Below, piece by piece: positions 54,178-62,697 of a DNA stretch of 64,000 bases. The stretch covers positions 124,001-188,000 of the forward strand of contig NZ_JACOIK010000007.1 in NCBI RefSeq assembly GCF_014692515.1, in the 5' to 3' direction. The notes below the pieces were generated by a model. The model searched no databases. It was not told the origin of the DNA and was given only the letters and a program-made list of their open reading frames with translations. The stretch comes from Sphingobacterium micropteri (GTDB lineage: Bacteria; Bacteroidota; Bacteroidia; Sphingobacteriales; Sphingobacteriaceae). Made by a program: the position numbers and the translations under genes. The stretch's first letter is position 1, and each line of letters starts with the position of its first letter.

Positions 54178-55998
54178 ATGGATTTAAAGATTTGTTTGTT
54201 GGTTGCTATTTCCATAGTATGTCATTCGATTGTCCGGGGACAGCATATTCGTACGTCCACGCAGGAGGTCTTGGATAAGGTAGAACAATTGCAACTACAA
54301 AATAGACCACAGGAAATACCGGTAATTTTAGAAGACGCTATACAATCAACACAATCAGCGGATGATCTTGCTTATTTGTATGCATATAAAAGCAGCTATT
54401 ACATTTCTCAGGACAGCCTTCTAATCGGTAAGAAGTTTTTGGATCTAAGTCTTGAAAATGCCGGTAAATCAAAAAAAGGTACATCCAAAGCTATTGCCTA
54501 TAGAGCCAAAGCATTTTTTAACAATAGGTTGAATTTACCTGATTCCGTCATAAAGGACGCACTAACAGGATTGAAATATGTGGAAAGCAGCTCGGATGAT
54601 CCGGTCACGAAATGCGGTCTTAATTATTTGCTTTACGGTGCCTATAGCAAGTGGGATGATGGAGAAAAGATGGAAAAGTATATTCGAGCTAGTGCGAAAT
54701 ATGCGCTTGAGGCTGAAAATGTAAATCTTCAGGCAAATGCTGCCAATGGCATTTCCAGTATGTATCAAGCACGTTATCGGAAAACACCAGAAAGAAATCT
54801 CATAGATAGTTCCTTTATTTACCTCAACAAGTCGTTTGCGCTTCACCAAAAGAATCCCGACAAAGTAAGTGGAAATACCTTCGCGATCACGTGTATTAAT
54901 CTTGCGAATTATTATCTGGAGTTTTCTACCGAAGAAGGAGAAGTAAAAAAACAAAAGGCATTTGAATATTTAGATTATGCGGAGCATAAACTGGAAAAGA
55001 AGGAAGCGCTGGATGATATGCTGGTCAATATACTCGGTATTAGAAGTAGTTTTGCGCAGCGAGATGGGGATCTGAAGAAGGCCGAACAGTATCTATTAAA
55101 AGGTTTAGGTCTACTGAGAAGTGATAATAGAAATCACTACAAACTGGAGTATGCTGTAAACAAGGATCTGAAAGAGATCGCATTAAAAAACAATGACCTA
55201 AAAAGCGCGTTGGCATACCAACAAAGGACCGAGGACTTACTAAGGAAGTCTTTTGACGAACAGCAACTTTTCAATGCCCAGAAATTAGAAGTACAATACG
55301 AAACAGAGAAAAAAGATCAGCAGTTGAAACTATTAAGGGAGCGGGAGGAATTCCGTAAGAAACAAAACTATCTGTATGGCGGTATTGCCGTAGCCTTGTT
55401 ATTCGGAATAATTTTTATGTTTTCTTCCTACCATTTTAAATTAAAGTATTCTATCGAAAGAGAAAAGAAACTCGCTAAAGAAAAGGAAGATGCGGATCAT
55501 CAAGCAGCATTACAACTTAAAATCGAAAGAGAAGAACAGGCGAGACTAAAGGCTGAGCAGGAACTGTCCGATTTAAAACGTCAGCAATTGGAGAAGGAGG
55601 CACTGGCAAATTCCCTGATCATAGATCATAAAAATGAAATGCTTAAACAAATTCAAGGGAAGATTCAAGGCGGTGGCGAGGCTGGAGATATTCAGAAATT
55701 GCTGAAAGAAGAAATGTTGTTGCGAGCAGACTTTGAGGATGTTAAAATGCAAATACAGCAGCTCCATCCAACTTTTTTCAACCAATTAACGGAAAAGGCA
55801 GTCCAAAAACTGACATCGCTCGATTTAAAATATTGTGCTTATATATATCTGCAAATGACTACAAAGCAAATCGCACAGGCACTGCATGTGGAACCGCAAA
55901 GTGTAAGGATGTTTAAATATCGACTAAAACAAAAATTTGAGTTGGGTAAGGATGTTGATTTGGAAAAGTTTTTGATTGATTTAACCGCGTCCATATAG
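54178..55998 (+). CDS. Membrane-anchored TPR / HTH transcriptional regulator
   Basis: 606 residues. Signal peptide (MDLKICLLVAISIVCHSIVRGQ), periplasmic TPR repeats to about 390 (LAYLYAYKSSYYISQDSLL; NDLKSALAYQQRTEDLL), a single membrane segment at about 398-418 (YLYGGIAVALLFGIIFMFSS), a cytoplasmic coiled coil (KEKEDADHQAALQLK..., EQARLKAEQELSDLKRQQ) and a C-terminal LuxR-like HTH (LDLKYCAYIYLQMTTKQIAQALHVEPQSVRMFK). Bacteroidota use this plan to connect an envelope signal to transcription. Divergent from the three-gene membrane operon, which may be its target. Confidence 0.85.
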   Translation: MDLKICLLVAISIVCHSIVRGQHIRTSTQEVLDKVEQLQLQNRPQEIPVILEDAIQSTQSADDLAYLYAYKSSYYISQDSLLIGKKFLDLSLENAGKSKKGTSKAIAYRAKAFFNNRLNLPDSVIKDALTGLKYVESSSDDPVTKCGLNYLLYGAYSKWDDGEKMEKYIRASAKYALEAENVNLQANAANGISSMYQARYRKTPERNLIDSSFIYLNKSFALHQKNPDKVSGNTFAITCINLANYYLEFSTEEGEVKKQKAFEYLDYAEHKLEKKEALDDMLVNILGIRSSFAQRDGDLKKAEQYLLKGLGLLRSDNRNHYKLEYAVNKDLKEIALKNNDLKSALAYQQRTEDLLRKSFDEQQLFNAQKLEVQYETEKKDQQLKLLREREEFRKKQNYLYGGIAVALLFGIIFMFSSYHFKLKYSIEREKKLAKEKEDADHQAALQLKIEREEQARLKAEQELSDLKRQQLEKEALANSLIIDHKNEMLKQIQGKIQGGGEAGDIQKLLKEEMLLRADFEDVKMQIQQLHPTFFNQLTEKAVQKLTSLDLKYCAYIYLQMTTKQIAQALHVEPQSVRMFKYRLKQKFELGKDVDLEKFLIDLTASI

Positions 55999-56012
55999 CT
56001 CTTTGCACCGAA

Positions 56013-56867
56013 CTATACTAATCTTTTCCTATACCCCGTTGGTGTGATTCCTTTAAAATTTTTAAAATGCCGATAGAAATTGGACGTATTTTCAAAACCA
56101 CTTTCTACCGCAATATGTTGCATTGTCAGATCGGAATCGATAATAAGCCTGCAAGCGTGATTCAAGCGAACCTCGGTTAGAAAATCAAAATAGGACTTGT
56201 TGGTAATCATCTTGAAGTAGCGACAGAAGGATGTGCTGCTTAAATTGCATAATATGGACACATCTTCTATGGATATCTTTTCCCTAAAATTTGTTAACGT
56301 ATGAGAGAATACCTTATCCATGCGGCTTTCATCAATCTTGTTCAGCTTGTTATAGGCAAAGCTGCTGGATAATGTTTCGTATTCTTCACTGGTAGCGAGT
56401 ACACGGAATATCGCAAAAAGATAAATTAGTTTTTCCAGACCATTGGTATACTGCATGGCCGCCATTAATTCCTTGATTCGCTCTTTCGTGTCTCCGTGAA
56501 TGATCAGTCCATTTTTCGATAGTTGCAATAATTTTAATATTTCCTGCGTCTCCGAAACGGTCAAAAACTCTTTGCCAAAACATTCCGGATGAAAATGTAA
56601 TACGAGCGCCTCCACATGGTTTTCCCCCTGTTTTATTTCGTTGCATTTCCAAGTGTGTGGAAGATTAGAACCTAGTAAAACCATATCGTCTTCGCCAAAA
56701 TGGTCGATATGGTCACCAATAAATCGCACACCTTCTCCTTTGATAAGATAATGTAATTCTATTTCGGGATGATAATGCCATATCGTACCAAAATGGGGCA
56801 ATATATCATGCCTTATACTGAAGGCATTGTTGAATGGTTTCGGAACCTGGTGAAACTTCGCTTTCAT
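56013..56867 (-). CDS. AraC-family transcriptional regulator
   Basis: 284 residues. N-terminal cupin-type sensor (WHYHPEIELHYLIKGEGVRFIGDHIDHFGEDDMVLLGSN is shown in part: HPEIELHYLIKGEG), then the two helix-turn-helix motifs (EDVSILCNLSSTSFCRYFK and MQHIAVESGFENTSNFYRHFKNFKGITPTGYRK). The HPEIE segment resembles AraC regulators of sugar utilisation. Divergent from the fucose-isomerase-like operon; a 15-bp inverted repeat lies in the shared intergenic region, so it probably controls that operon and itself. The inducer is unknown. Confidence 0.93.
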   Translation of the reverse strand: MKAKFHQVPKPFNNAFSIRHDILPHFGTIWHYHPEIELHYLIKGEGVRFIGDHIDHFGEDDMVLLGSNLPHTWKCNEIKQGENHVEALVLHFHPECFGKEFLTVSETQEILKLLQLSKNGLIIHGDTKERIKELMAAMQYTNGLEKLIYLFAIFRVLATSEEYETLSSSFAYNKLNKIDESRMDKVFSHTLTNFREKISIEDVSILCNLSSTSFCRYFKMITNKSYFDFLTEVRLNHACRLIIDSDLTMQHIAVESGFENTSNFYRHFKNFKGITPTGYRKRLV

Positions 56868-56911
56868 CTGGATATCTTTTGTTTTTTATTTGTCAGATGG
56901 AGCCTTTGATG

Positions 56912-56952
56912 ATTAAAATAATCATTGCTTATGTGCTAATGATTATTTTAAT
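56912..56952. promoter_or_regulatory. 15-bp inverted repeat in the AraC / sugar-operon intergenic region
   Basis: The left arm (56912-56926) and right arm (56938-56952) are perfect reverse complements, AT-rich, with an 11-base spacer. The inner halves read AATCATT and AATGATT. It is the most likely operator of the divergent AraC protein; it could also be a cruciform. Confidence 0.65.
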
Positions 56953-57088
56953 TATGTCGGGTTCATTACATTATATATTTATAAATGGTGTCATGTAATT
57001 TAGCTAAAGTCTCCATTTTATACAAATATGTGATAAAATGTTGGATACTTTGGAAAAATTACGCCATGAAATGGCTGGTTTTCCAATG

Positions 57089-57096
57089 CATCTTTG
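57089..57096 (+). promoter_or_regulatory. Probable promoter of the sugar operon, -7 element CATCTTTG
   Basis: One change from TATCTTTG. Transcription would start near 57103, 14 bases before the chosen ATG at 57117, which supports that start over the earlier in-frame ones. It lies about 140 bases downstream of the inverted repeat. Confidence 0.5.
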
Positions 57097-57116
57097 TAAT
57101 ACCAAATATAAATCAC

Positions 57117-58724
57117 ATGACGACAACAAATAATAATCAAGCTTATTTAGTGTGTAGTGGAGACTTAAGACCTTCAGCAAATATCAAGTGTTGGCCGATG
57201 CAACAGCAAATGGAAGAAAAACTCCATATCGCCTTGCAAAAGCTAGGCTGGACGATCAAACGGGCGCATACATACGATGAAGAAAAAGGACATGGTTTTA
57301 TTGACTATCAGCATGTGGGCATCAAAATCTTTAGAGAAATTGATAAAAAAGCCCCACTTATTGTCGCTGAAAGTGTGTGGCAGTATAGCCATCATGTTCT
57401 AGCAGGACTAATTTCCCACGAAGGACCGATCCTGATTGTTGCCAATTGGGATGGTACTTATCCGGGATTGGTAGGCGCGTTGAATCTGACAGGCTCTCTT
57501 ACAAAAGCGGATGTGCAATATAGTTTTCTTTGGAGTAAGGACTTCACGGATGATTTTTTCATTAACAAACTTCAAGACTGGTTGAACACAGGTGCAGTTG
57601 AACATGATTATACGCATGTAAAGGCTTTTGAGCCTACATCAATGAAAGCAACAGACCGTGAATTGGCAGCGGGATTCGCAAAAAGAATACAAGATGGTAA
57701 GGTGGTTATGGGTGTCTTTGACGAAGGTTGTATGGGAATGTTCAATGCTATTGTACCCGACGCACTGATTCACCAATTGGGTATTTTCAAGGAAAGACTC
57801 AGCCAGTCGACGTTGTACGCGAAGATGTTGACTGTATCAGATGAAGAAGCACACGCTGTTTTGGATTGGTTGCTGAAAAAAGGAATGAAGTTCAGTTGGG
57901 GGGCAGATCCTGTTAACGAACTGACCAAAGAACAGACATTGGAGCAGTGTAAAATGTATATTGCAGCACTTCGTCTAGCGGATGAATTTGGATGTGATAC
58001 CATTGGTATACAATACCAACAAGGATTAAAAGATTTAGTGGCGGCGAGTGATTTGGTAGAAGGACTTCTGAACAATACCGAGCGACCTCCTGTTTATGAT
58101 GAAAAAGGCAAAGAGTTATATCCTGGCGAAGCTTTACCACATTTCAATGAAGTAGATGAATGTGCGGGTATCGATGGGTATGTCACCTATCACCTTTGGA
58201 GACAGTTAGGATTGAACGGCGATAATACGCTGCATGATTTGCGTTATGGCGAAAACTTCGTTGTGGATGGAAAAGAGGAATTTGTTTGGGTGTTCTTGAT
58301 CTCCGGGGCGGTGCCCGCTTCCCACTTTGCTAATGGGTATGCCGGCGCAAGCAGCATGCGTCAACCACCTATGTTCTTTAAAAAAGGAGGAGGAACGCTT
58401 CGTGGCGTCAGTCGTCCGGGCAACATCGTGTGGAGCAGAATATATATCGAACAAGACGAATTGTGGTGTGATATCGGTACAGGGCGGGCCGTGGAGCTAC
58501 CGAAGGAGGAAACAGAAAGACGATGGGCACTCACTGATCCGCAATGGCCGATTATGCACGGGGTATTGGATGGTGTGCGTAGAGATCAGATGATGGCCAA
58601 ACACAAAGCCAATCATATACAAGTCGCCTATGTTGACGGTGATTTTGAGGTGAGACGAGCAGCAGAAATTAAAGCGGCAGCATTACAAGCACTGGGGATT
58701 AAAGTGAATTTTTGCGGTATTTAG
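57117..58724 (+). CDS. Fucose-isomerase-like sugar isomerase
   Basis: 535 residues from the ATG giving MTTTNNNQAYLVCSGDLRPSANIKCWP; an earlier in-frame start lies upstream of the likely promoter. FucI/AraA-fold isomerase: VVMGVFDEGCMGMFNAIVPD, FGCDTIGIQYQQGLKDL, PHFNEVDECAGIDGYVTYHLW and KANHIQVAYV (the region of the metal-binding His) are seen. It is shorter than E. coli FucI (591). Expected to interconvert an aldose and a ketose with Mn. Substrate unknown: not necessarily L-fucose, as no fuculokinase or fuculose-P aldolase is nearby. First gene of the operon; three bases to the symporter. Confidence 0.82.
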   Translation: MTTTNNNQAYLVCSGDLRPSANIKCWPMQQQMEEKLHIALQKLGWTIKRAHTYDEEKGHGFIDYQHVGIKIFREIDKKAPLIVAESVWQYSHHVLAGLISHEGPILIVANWDGTYPGLVGALNLTGSLTKADVQYSFLWSKDFTDDFFINKLQDWLNTGAVEHDYTHVKAFEPTSMKATDRELAAGFAKRIQDGKVVMGVFDEGCMGMFNAIVPDALIHQLGIFKERLSQSTLYAKMLTVSDEEAHAVLDWLLKKGMKFSWGADPVNELTKEQTLEQCKMYIAALRLADEFGCDTIGIQYQQGLKDLVAASDLVEGLLNNTERPPVYDEKGKELYPGEALPHFNEVDECAGIDGYVTYHLWRQLGLNGDNTLHDLRYGENFVVDGKEEFVWVFLISGAVPASHFANGYAGASSMRQPPMFFKKGGGTLRGVSRPGNIVWSRIYIEQDELWCDIGTGRAVELPKEETERRWALTDPQWPIMHGVLDGVRRDQMMAKHKANHIQVAYVDGDFEVRRAAEIKAAALQALGIKVNFCGI

Positions 58725-58727
58725 GTA

Positions 58728-60284
58728 ATGACAAATCTACCCCTATTTGATTTAGGCATTATTCTGATCTATTTGGTTGGAATGGTTTTGGTCGGTGTCT
58801 ATTTTTCTCGACGTAATACATCGGCCGATGAATTTACCAAAGCGGCAGGTCGTATCCCTGGCTGGGCGATTGGTATTTCTATTTATGCTACTTTCTTGAG
58901 TTCCAATACTTTTTTGGGCGTACCGGGAAAGGCTTACGGAGCTAATTGGAATGCTTTTGTGTTTAGTTTATCCATGCCTTTCGCCGCTTGGTTGGCGACA
59001 AAGTACTTCGTCCCGTTCTACAGAAGTACGGGAGAGGTATCCGCTTATACGAATCTGGAAAAGCGATTCGGTACCTGGGCCAGAACCTACGCCGTTGTAT
59101 GTTTTTTATTAACACAATTGGCTCGGATAGGGTCGATCTTTTTCGGAATCTCCTTGACCTTGCAGGCACTAACCGGATTCGGATTGGTGACGATTATGGT
59201 GGTGACTGGTATTTGTATCGTCATATATACAGTGATGGGAGGTATAGAAGCCGTGATATGGACGGAGGTGGTACAAGGTGTCCTAAAGACTTTAGGAGCC
59301 ATCATTATCATCTTTTTGGTTGTACGTGAAATACCGGGAGGCATATCGGAAATTGTTTCGGTAGCGACTACACATGATAAATTCAGTCTAGGGACCTTTG
59401 AACTTGATTTTGTTTCCTCCAGTTTTTGGGTAGTGCTTCTATACGGGTTCTTTATAAACCTGAACAATTTTGGGATGGATCAGAATTATGTGCAACGTTA
59501 CCATACGGCTACTTCGCAGCAGGAAGCCAATAAATCGGTATGGCTTTGCGTATGGATTTATGTGCCGGTCTCTTTATTGTTCTTTATCATCGGAACCTGT
59601 CTGTTTGTGTATTACCAACAACATCCAGAGTTGATCGAGGGCTTGAAATTGCAGGCTGCGGCGGAGCGTCTTGGCATGCCAGAAACGAATTCACAAGTGG
59701 TGGCGTTGGCACAACAAATGACAACGGAAGATTATGGTGATAAGGTTATGCCTCATTTTATGGTCAATATGATTCCTACAGGTTTATTGGGACTGATTGT
59801 TTCCGCCATTCTATCGGCGGCAATGAGTACGATCAGTTCTGGAATGAATGCTTCAGCTACGGTATTTACCGAGGATATATACAAGCGCTATATCAACCAA
59901 CAGAGTACAGAGCGCAAGAGCTTAAAAGTATTGTACACGGCAACGGTATTGGTCGGTGTGCTAGGGATGTGTTGTGGTATTGCGATGATCGGGGTGAAGA
60001 GTTTGCTTGATATATGGTGGACATTGTCGGGTATTTTTGCCGGAGGTATGTTAGGCCTTTTCCTGCTAGGTATCATCTCGAAAAAAGCAACAAACCGTGC
60101 GGCTATCATGGGCGTAACCGTAGGGGTGCTGGTCATTCTCTGGATGTCCTTGTCTTACTTATTGCCTGCCAATTTGGATTATCTTAAATATCCGTTGCAT
60201 GCGAATATGATCATCGTTATCGGAACGTTGACCATCTGTTTGGTCGGTATGTTGGTTACAAAATTGAGCGGAAACAAAAATTAG
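58728..60284 (+). CDS. SSS-family Na+/solute symporter
   Basis: 518 residues, about 13-14 hydrophobic segments. SSS hallmarks: YLVGMVLVGVYFSRRNTSADEF at the start, FLSSNTFLGVPGKAYGANWN near TM2, and SAILSAAMSTISSGMNASATVFTEDIYKR in the SSS signature region (Na+ site serines). Members carry sugars, sialic acid, amino acids or vitamins; the neighbours suggest a sugar or sugar acid. It starts three bases after the isomerase stop, so coexpressed. Confidence 0.93.
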   Translation: MTNLPLFDLGIILIYLVGMVLVGVYFSRRNTSADEFTKAAGRIPGWAIGISIYATFLSSNTFLGVPGKAYGANWNAFVFSLSMPFAAWLATKYFVPFYRSTGEVSAYTNLEKRFGTWARTYAVVCFLLTQLARIGSIFFGISLTLQALTGFGLVTIMVVTGICIVIYTVMGGIEAVIWTEVVQGVLKTLGAIIIIFLVVREIPGGISEIVSVATTHDKFSLGTFELDFVSSSFWVVLLYGFFINLNNFGMDQNYVQRYHTATSQQEANKSVWLCVWIYVPVSLLFFIIGTCLFVYYQQHPELIEGLKLQAAAERLGMPETNSQVVALAQQMTTEDYGDKVMPHFMVNMIPTGLLGLIVSAILSAAMSTISSGMNASATVFTEDIYKRYINQQSTERKSLKVLYTATVLVGVLGMCCGIAMIGVKSLLDIWWTLSGIFAGGMLGLFLLGIISKKATNRAAIMGVTVGVLVILWMSLSYLLPANLDYLKYPLHANMIIVIGTLTICLVGMLVTKLSGNKN

Positions 60285-60289
60285 GTAGT

Positions 60290-60309
60290 GGCGACCCCTT
60301 GCGGTTGCC
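60290..60309 (+). repeat. Intra-operonic hairpin, REP-like
   Basis: GGCGACC (60290-60296) pairs with GGTTGCC (60303-60309), one G-T pair, loop CCTTGC. GC-rich compared with its surroundings; resembles the dispersed GGCGACC...GGTCGCC repeats of many bacterial genomes. It lies between the symporter and the aldolase gene. Confidence 0.55.
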
Positions 60310-60335
60310 CATGAATGATAAATTAAAAAGAAAAA

Positions 60336-61259
60336 ATGAATAACAGCAAAAAATTTGTACCGGTGATGTTGATGCCGTTTAAAGAAGATTTGTCTATTGA
60401 TTACGATGCATTGGGTAAATTGATTGACTTTTATTTGGAGAGTGGGGCAGGAGGCCTGTTTGCCAACTGTCTGTCTAGCGAAATGTACCAACTATCGGTA
60501 GCAGAAATGGTGGATTCCGTGGGTTATATTGTGCAGCGTGTCAATGGGCGTGTTCCTATCGTGGCAACAGGTTCTTTTGGCGAAACCATTGTGGAACAGG
60601 CGGAGAATGTGAAGAAAATATATGAAACGGGTGTTTCTGCGATTATTTTAATATCTGGTCTATTGGCGAAGGAGGAAGATTCCGAAGCGGAATTTAGAAA
60701 AAATGTCTACGAATTACTAAATTTAACAGGAGACATACCGGTCGGATTTTACGAATGCCCTGTACCTTACAAGCGTATTATATCGCCTGAATTGTTAGGG
60801 GAATTGGTCAGCACAGGACGTGTAAAATACCATAAAGATACCTGTCTGGATATCGTAAATGTGCGTCAGAAAATCGCTAATACCCAAAGGGAACCTGCTT
60901 TTGGACTGTATGATGCTTATATGGTGCACGCTGTAGATTCTTTAAAGGCCGGTTCTGCTGGGCTATCCTGTATCCAAGGAAACTATTTTCCGGAGCTTGT
61001 GGTATGGCTATGCGACAACTACGCAAATACGGAAAGACAAGGCGAGGTAGCTAAAGTGCAAGAATTTTTTGAAACGAATATGGATGTCATGCATGACACC
61101 TATCCGGCTAGTGCGAAATATATTTTACAACAACGAGGTTTGAATATCGGATCGGCTTGCAGAAACGGAAGTGTGTTGCCGAATGAAGAAGTAAAAGAGC
61201 AGCTGGATTTGTTGTTGCGAGAGTTTGCATACTTATCCGCTGAAATAGATTTGAAGTAG
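60336..61259 (+). CDS. DHDPS/N-acetylneuraminate-lyase family aldolase with atypical carboxylate-binding motif
   Basis: 307 residues. TIM-barrel class-I aldolase: FVPVMLMPFKEDLSIDYDALGKLI at the start, Tyr139 in FYECPVPYKR and Schiff-base Lys167 in VKYHKDTC. The usual GxxGE motif (G[ST][ST]GE) that holds the carboxylate of pyruvate is replaced by NCLSSE (44-49). Such enzymes form or split 2-keto-3-deoxy acids. The altered motif suggests a different keto-acid or reaction. Between a symporter and a YidR-like gene in the operon, 51 bases after the former. Confidence 0.88.
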   Translation: MNNSKKFVPVMLMPFKEDLSIDYDALGKLIDFYLESGAGGLFANCLSSEMYQLSVAEMVDSVGYIVQRVNGRVPIVATGSFGETIVEQAENVKKIYETGVSAIILISGLLAKEEDSEAEFRKNVYELLNLTGDIPVGFYECPVPYKRIISPELLGELVSTGRVKYHKDTCLDIVNVRQKIANTQREPAFGLYDAYMVHAVDSLKAGSAGLSCIQGNYFPELVVWLCDNYANTERQGEVAKVQEFFETNMDVMHDTYPASAKYILQQRGLNIGSACRNGSVLPNEEVKEQLDLLLREFAYLSAEIDLK

Positions 61260-61329
61260 GTTAACCGAAATAAAAGACATATCAAAAGGCTCGGTAATCG
61301 TCCTTTCCCTATCTTGTCTAGAAAGTTGT

Positions 61330-62643
61330 ATGGATATTAAGAATAAAGTAGCAGAAAACGAAACCGTTGTAAACATGACGGTTTCCCAAAAAGGCCACAC
61401 GTTGCATCATAATGGGGTATTTTCTCCTGACGGCAAATGGATTGTATTTGATGGAAGAAACGACGATACAAAAATCGGTGAAACCGCTACCATAGGTATG
61501 GTGAATGTAGAAACCGGTGAAGAACGAATTGTTTATCAAACAACGAATCAAACGATGTACGGTCCGGGGGTAGGAGCAGCGTCTTTTAGTCCGGTTCGAG
61601 ATAGGATCGTTTTTATCCATGGGCTTCCCAATGCCGATCAGGAAAAGCCGTACGATATAACGCGCCGTACAGGGGTTGCCGTAGATTTGGAGAAACCCAT
61701 GACCCCGGTTTTTTTGGATGCGAGAGATATAGCCGTGCCATATACACCAGGCTCTTTAAGGGGGGGAACACACTCACATTGTTGGAGTGGGGATGGGAAT
61801 ATGCTCAGCTTCACGTATAATGATGAGATGGTAGACCCTCAGCTTCGTGTGGTAGGCGTGATGGTGCCTCATGAGAAAAAGATTGATGTCGATGTAGTTG
61901 TGGGTAATAATCACGGGGAAATGTATGCTGCGATTGTATCGGATGTGGTGGCTGAACCGATCCTCGGTACTGATCAAATTAATAAAGCCTTTGACGAATG
62001 TTGGATAGGTAGAAAGGGTTATCTGACATCCGAAGGACAACACGTTCCTTATGCCATTGCTTTTCAGGGAAATGTGTTGGACGAGCACGGTGTAACTGTC
62101 ACTGAGATATTCATTGTGGATATCGATATCGAAAAAATAACGGCCGATACAAGTGCTGTAGGGAAGGTGGGAGAGCGCCCAAAAGTGCCCCAAGGCATTC
62201 GTCAAAGACGCCTAACATATGGTGCAGACCTCTCGGATCGGAGACATTGGCTCCGCTCAAGCCATGATGGAAAATATATCTATGCTTTGGCGAAGGATGA
62301 AAAAGGTAATAACCAGATAGTAAGATGTGATGTAAACACTGGAGAACTATCTTTTGTGACAAATAATCCGTTTTCTATAACTTCTCCATTTAATCTCTGT
62401 AAAGAAAGCAACAAGATTACGTTTGTTGCAGAAAATAATGTGTTCGTTTATGATATGGATCGAGATGAAAATCTCCGGCTTACCCGAAATGATTTGAATG
62501 ATACACGGGTGATTGGCATACCTTCGTTTTCACCAGATGGAGAGTTTGTGGTATACAATCAGTACGAGCGTGTGGGTAGCGAAGAATATTTGCAGATAAA
62601 GCGAGCGATGATTAGCGATAAGACTTCTGTTTTAAAACCCTGA
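61330..62643 (+). CDS. DUF3748 / YidR-like beta-propeller protein
   Basis: 437 residues, no signal peptide, so probably cytosolic. Repeated propeller blades of the TolB/PD40 type (FSPDGKWIVFDGRNDD; SFSPDGEFVVYNQYE). Specific YidR features: VPYTPGSLRGGTHSHCWSGDGNMLSFTYND, the DQINKAFDECWIG block and GIRQRRLTYGADLSDRRHWLRSSHDG. The E. coli relative YidR has no settled function. Its place in a sugar operon suggests a role in the same pathway, for example a lactonase or hydrolase on a sugar derivative, but this is inference. Confidence 0.85.
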   Translation: MDIKNKVAENETVVNMTVSQKGHTLHHNGVFSPDGKWIVFDGRNDDTKIGETATIGMVNVETGEERIVYQTTNQTMYGPGVGAASFSPVRDRIVFIHGLPNADQEKPYDITRRTGVAVDLEKPMTPVFLDARDIAVPYTPGSLRGGTHSHCWSGDGNMLSFTYNDEMVDPQLRVVGVMVPHEKKIDVDVVVGNNHGEMYAAIVSDVVAEPILGTDQINKAFDECWIGRKGYLTSEGQHVPYAIAFQGNVLDEHGVTVTEIFIVDIDIEKITADTSAVGKVGERPKVPQGIRQRRLTYGADLSDRRHWLRSSHDGKYIYALAKDEKGNNQIVRCDVNTGELSFVTNNPFSITSPFNLCKESNKITFVAENNVFVYDMDRDENLRLTRNDLNDTRVIGIPSFSPDGEFVVYNQYERVGSEEYLQIKRAMISDKTSVLKP

Positions 62644-62697
62644 ACTTTCTCTTTATAATTCCTTATCTTGAACCGTCAAAAATAATATAAATCGGTT

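Noticed and set aside
57117..58724. Calling the isomerase FucI and the operon L-fucose utilisation
   Set aside because: No fuculokinase, fuculose-phosphate aldolase or fucose permease is present, and the other genes do not fit that pathway.
61774..62205. 143-residue minus-strand frame opposite the YidR-like gene
   Set aside because: Opposite a gene with many family-specific blocks; no feature of its own.
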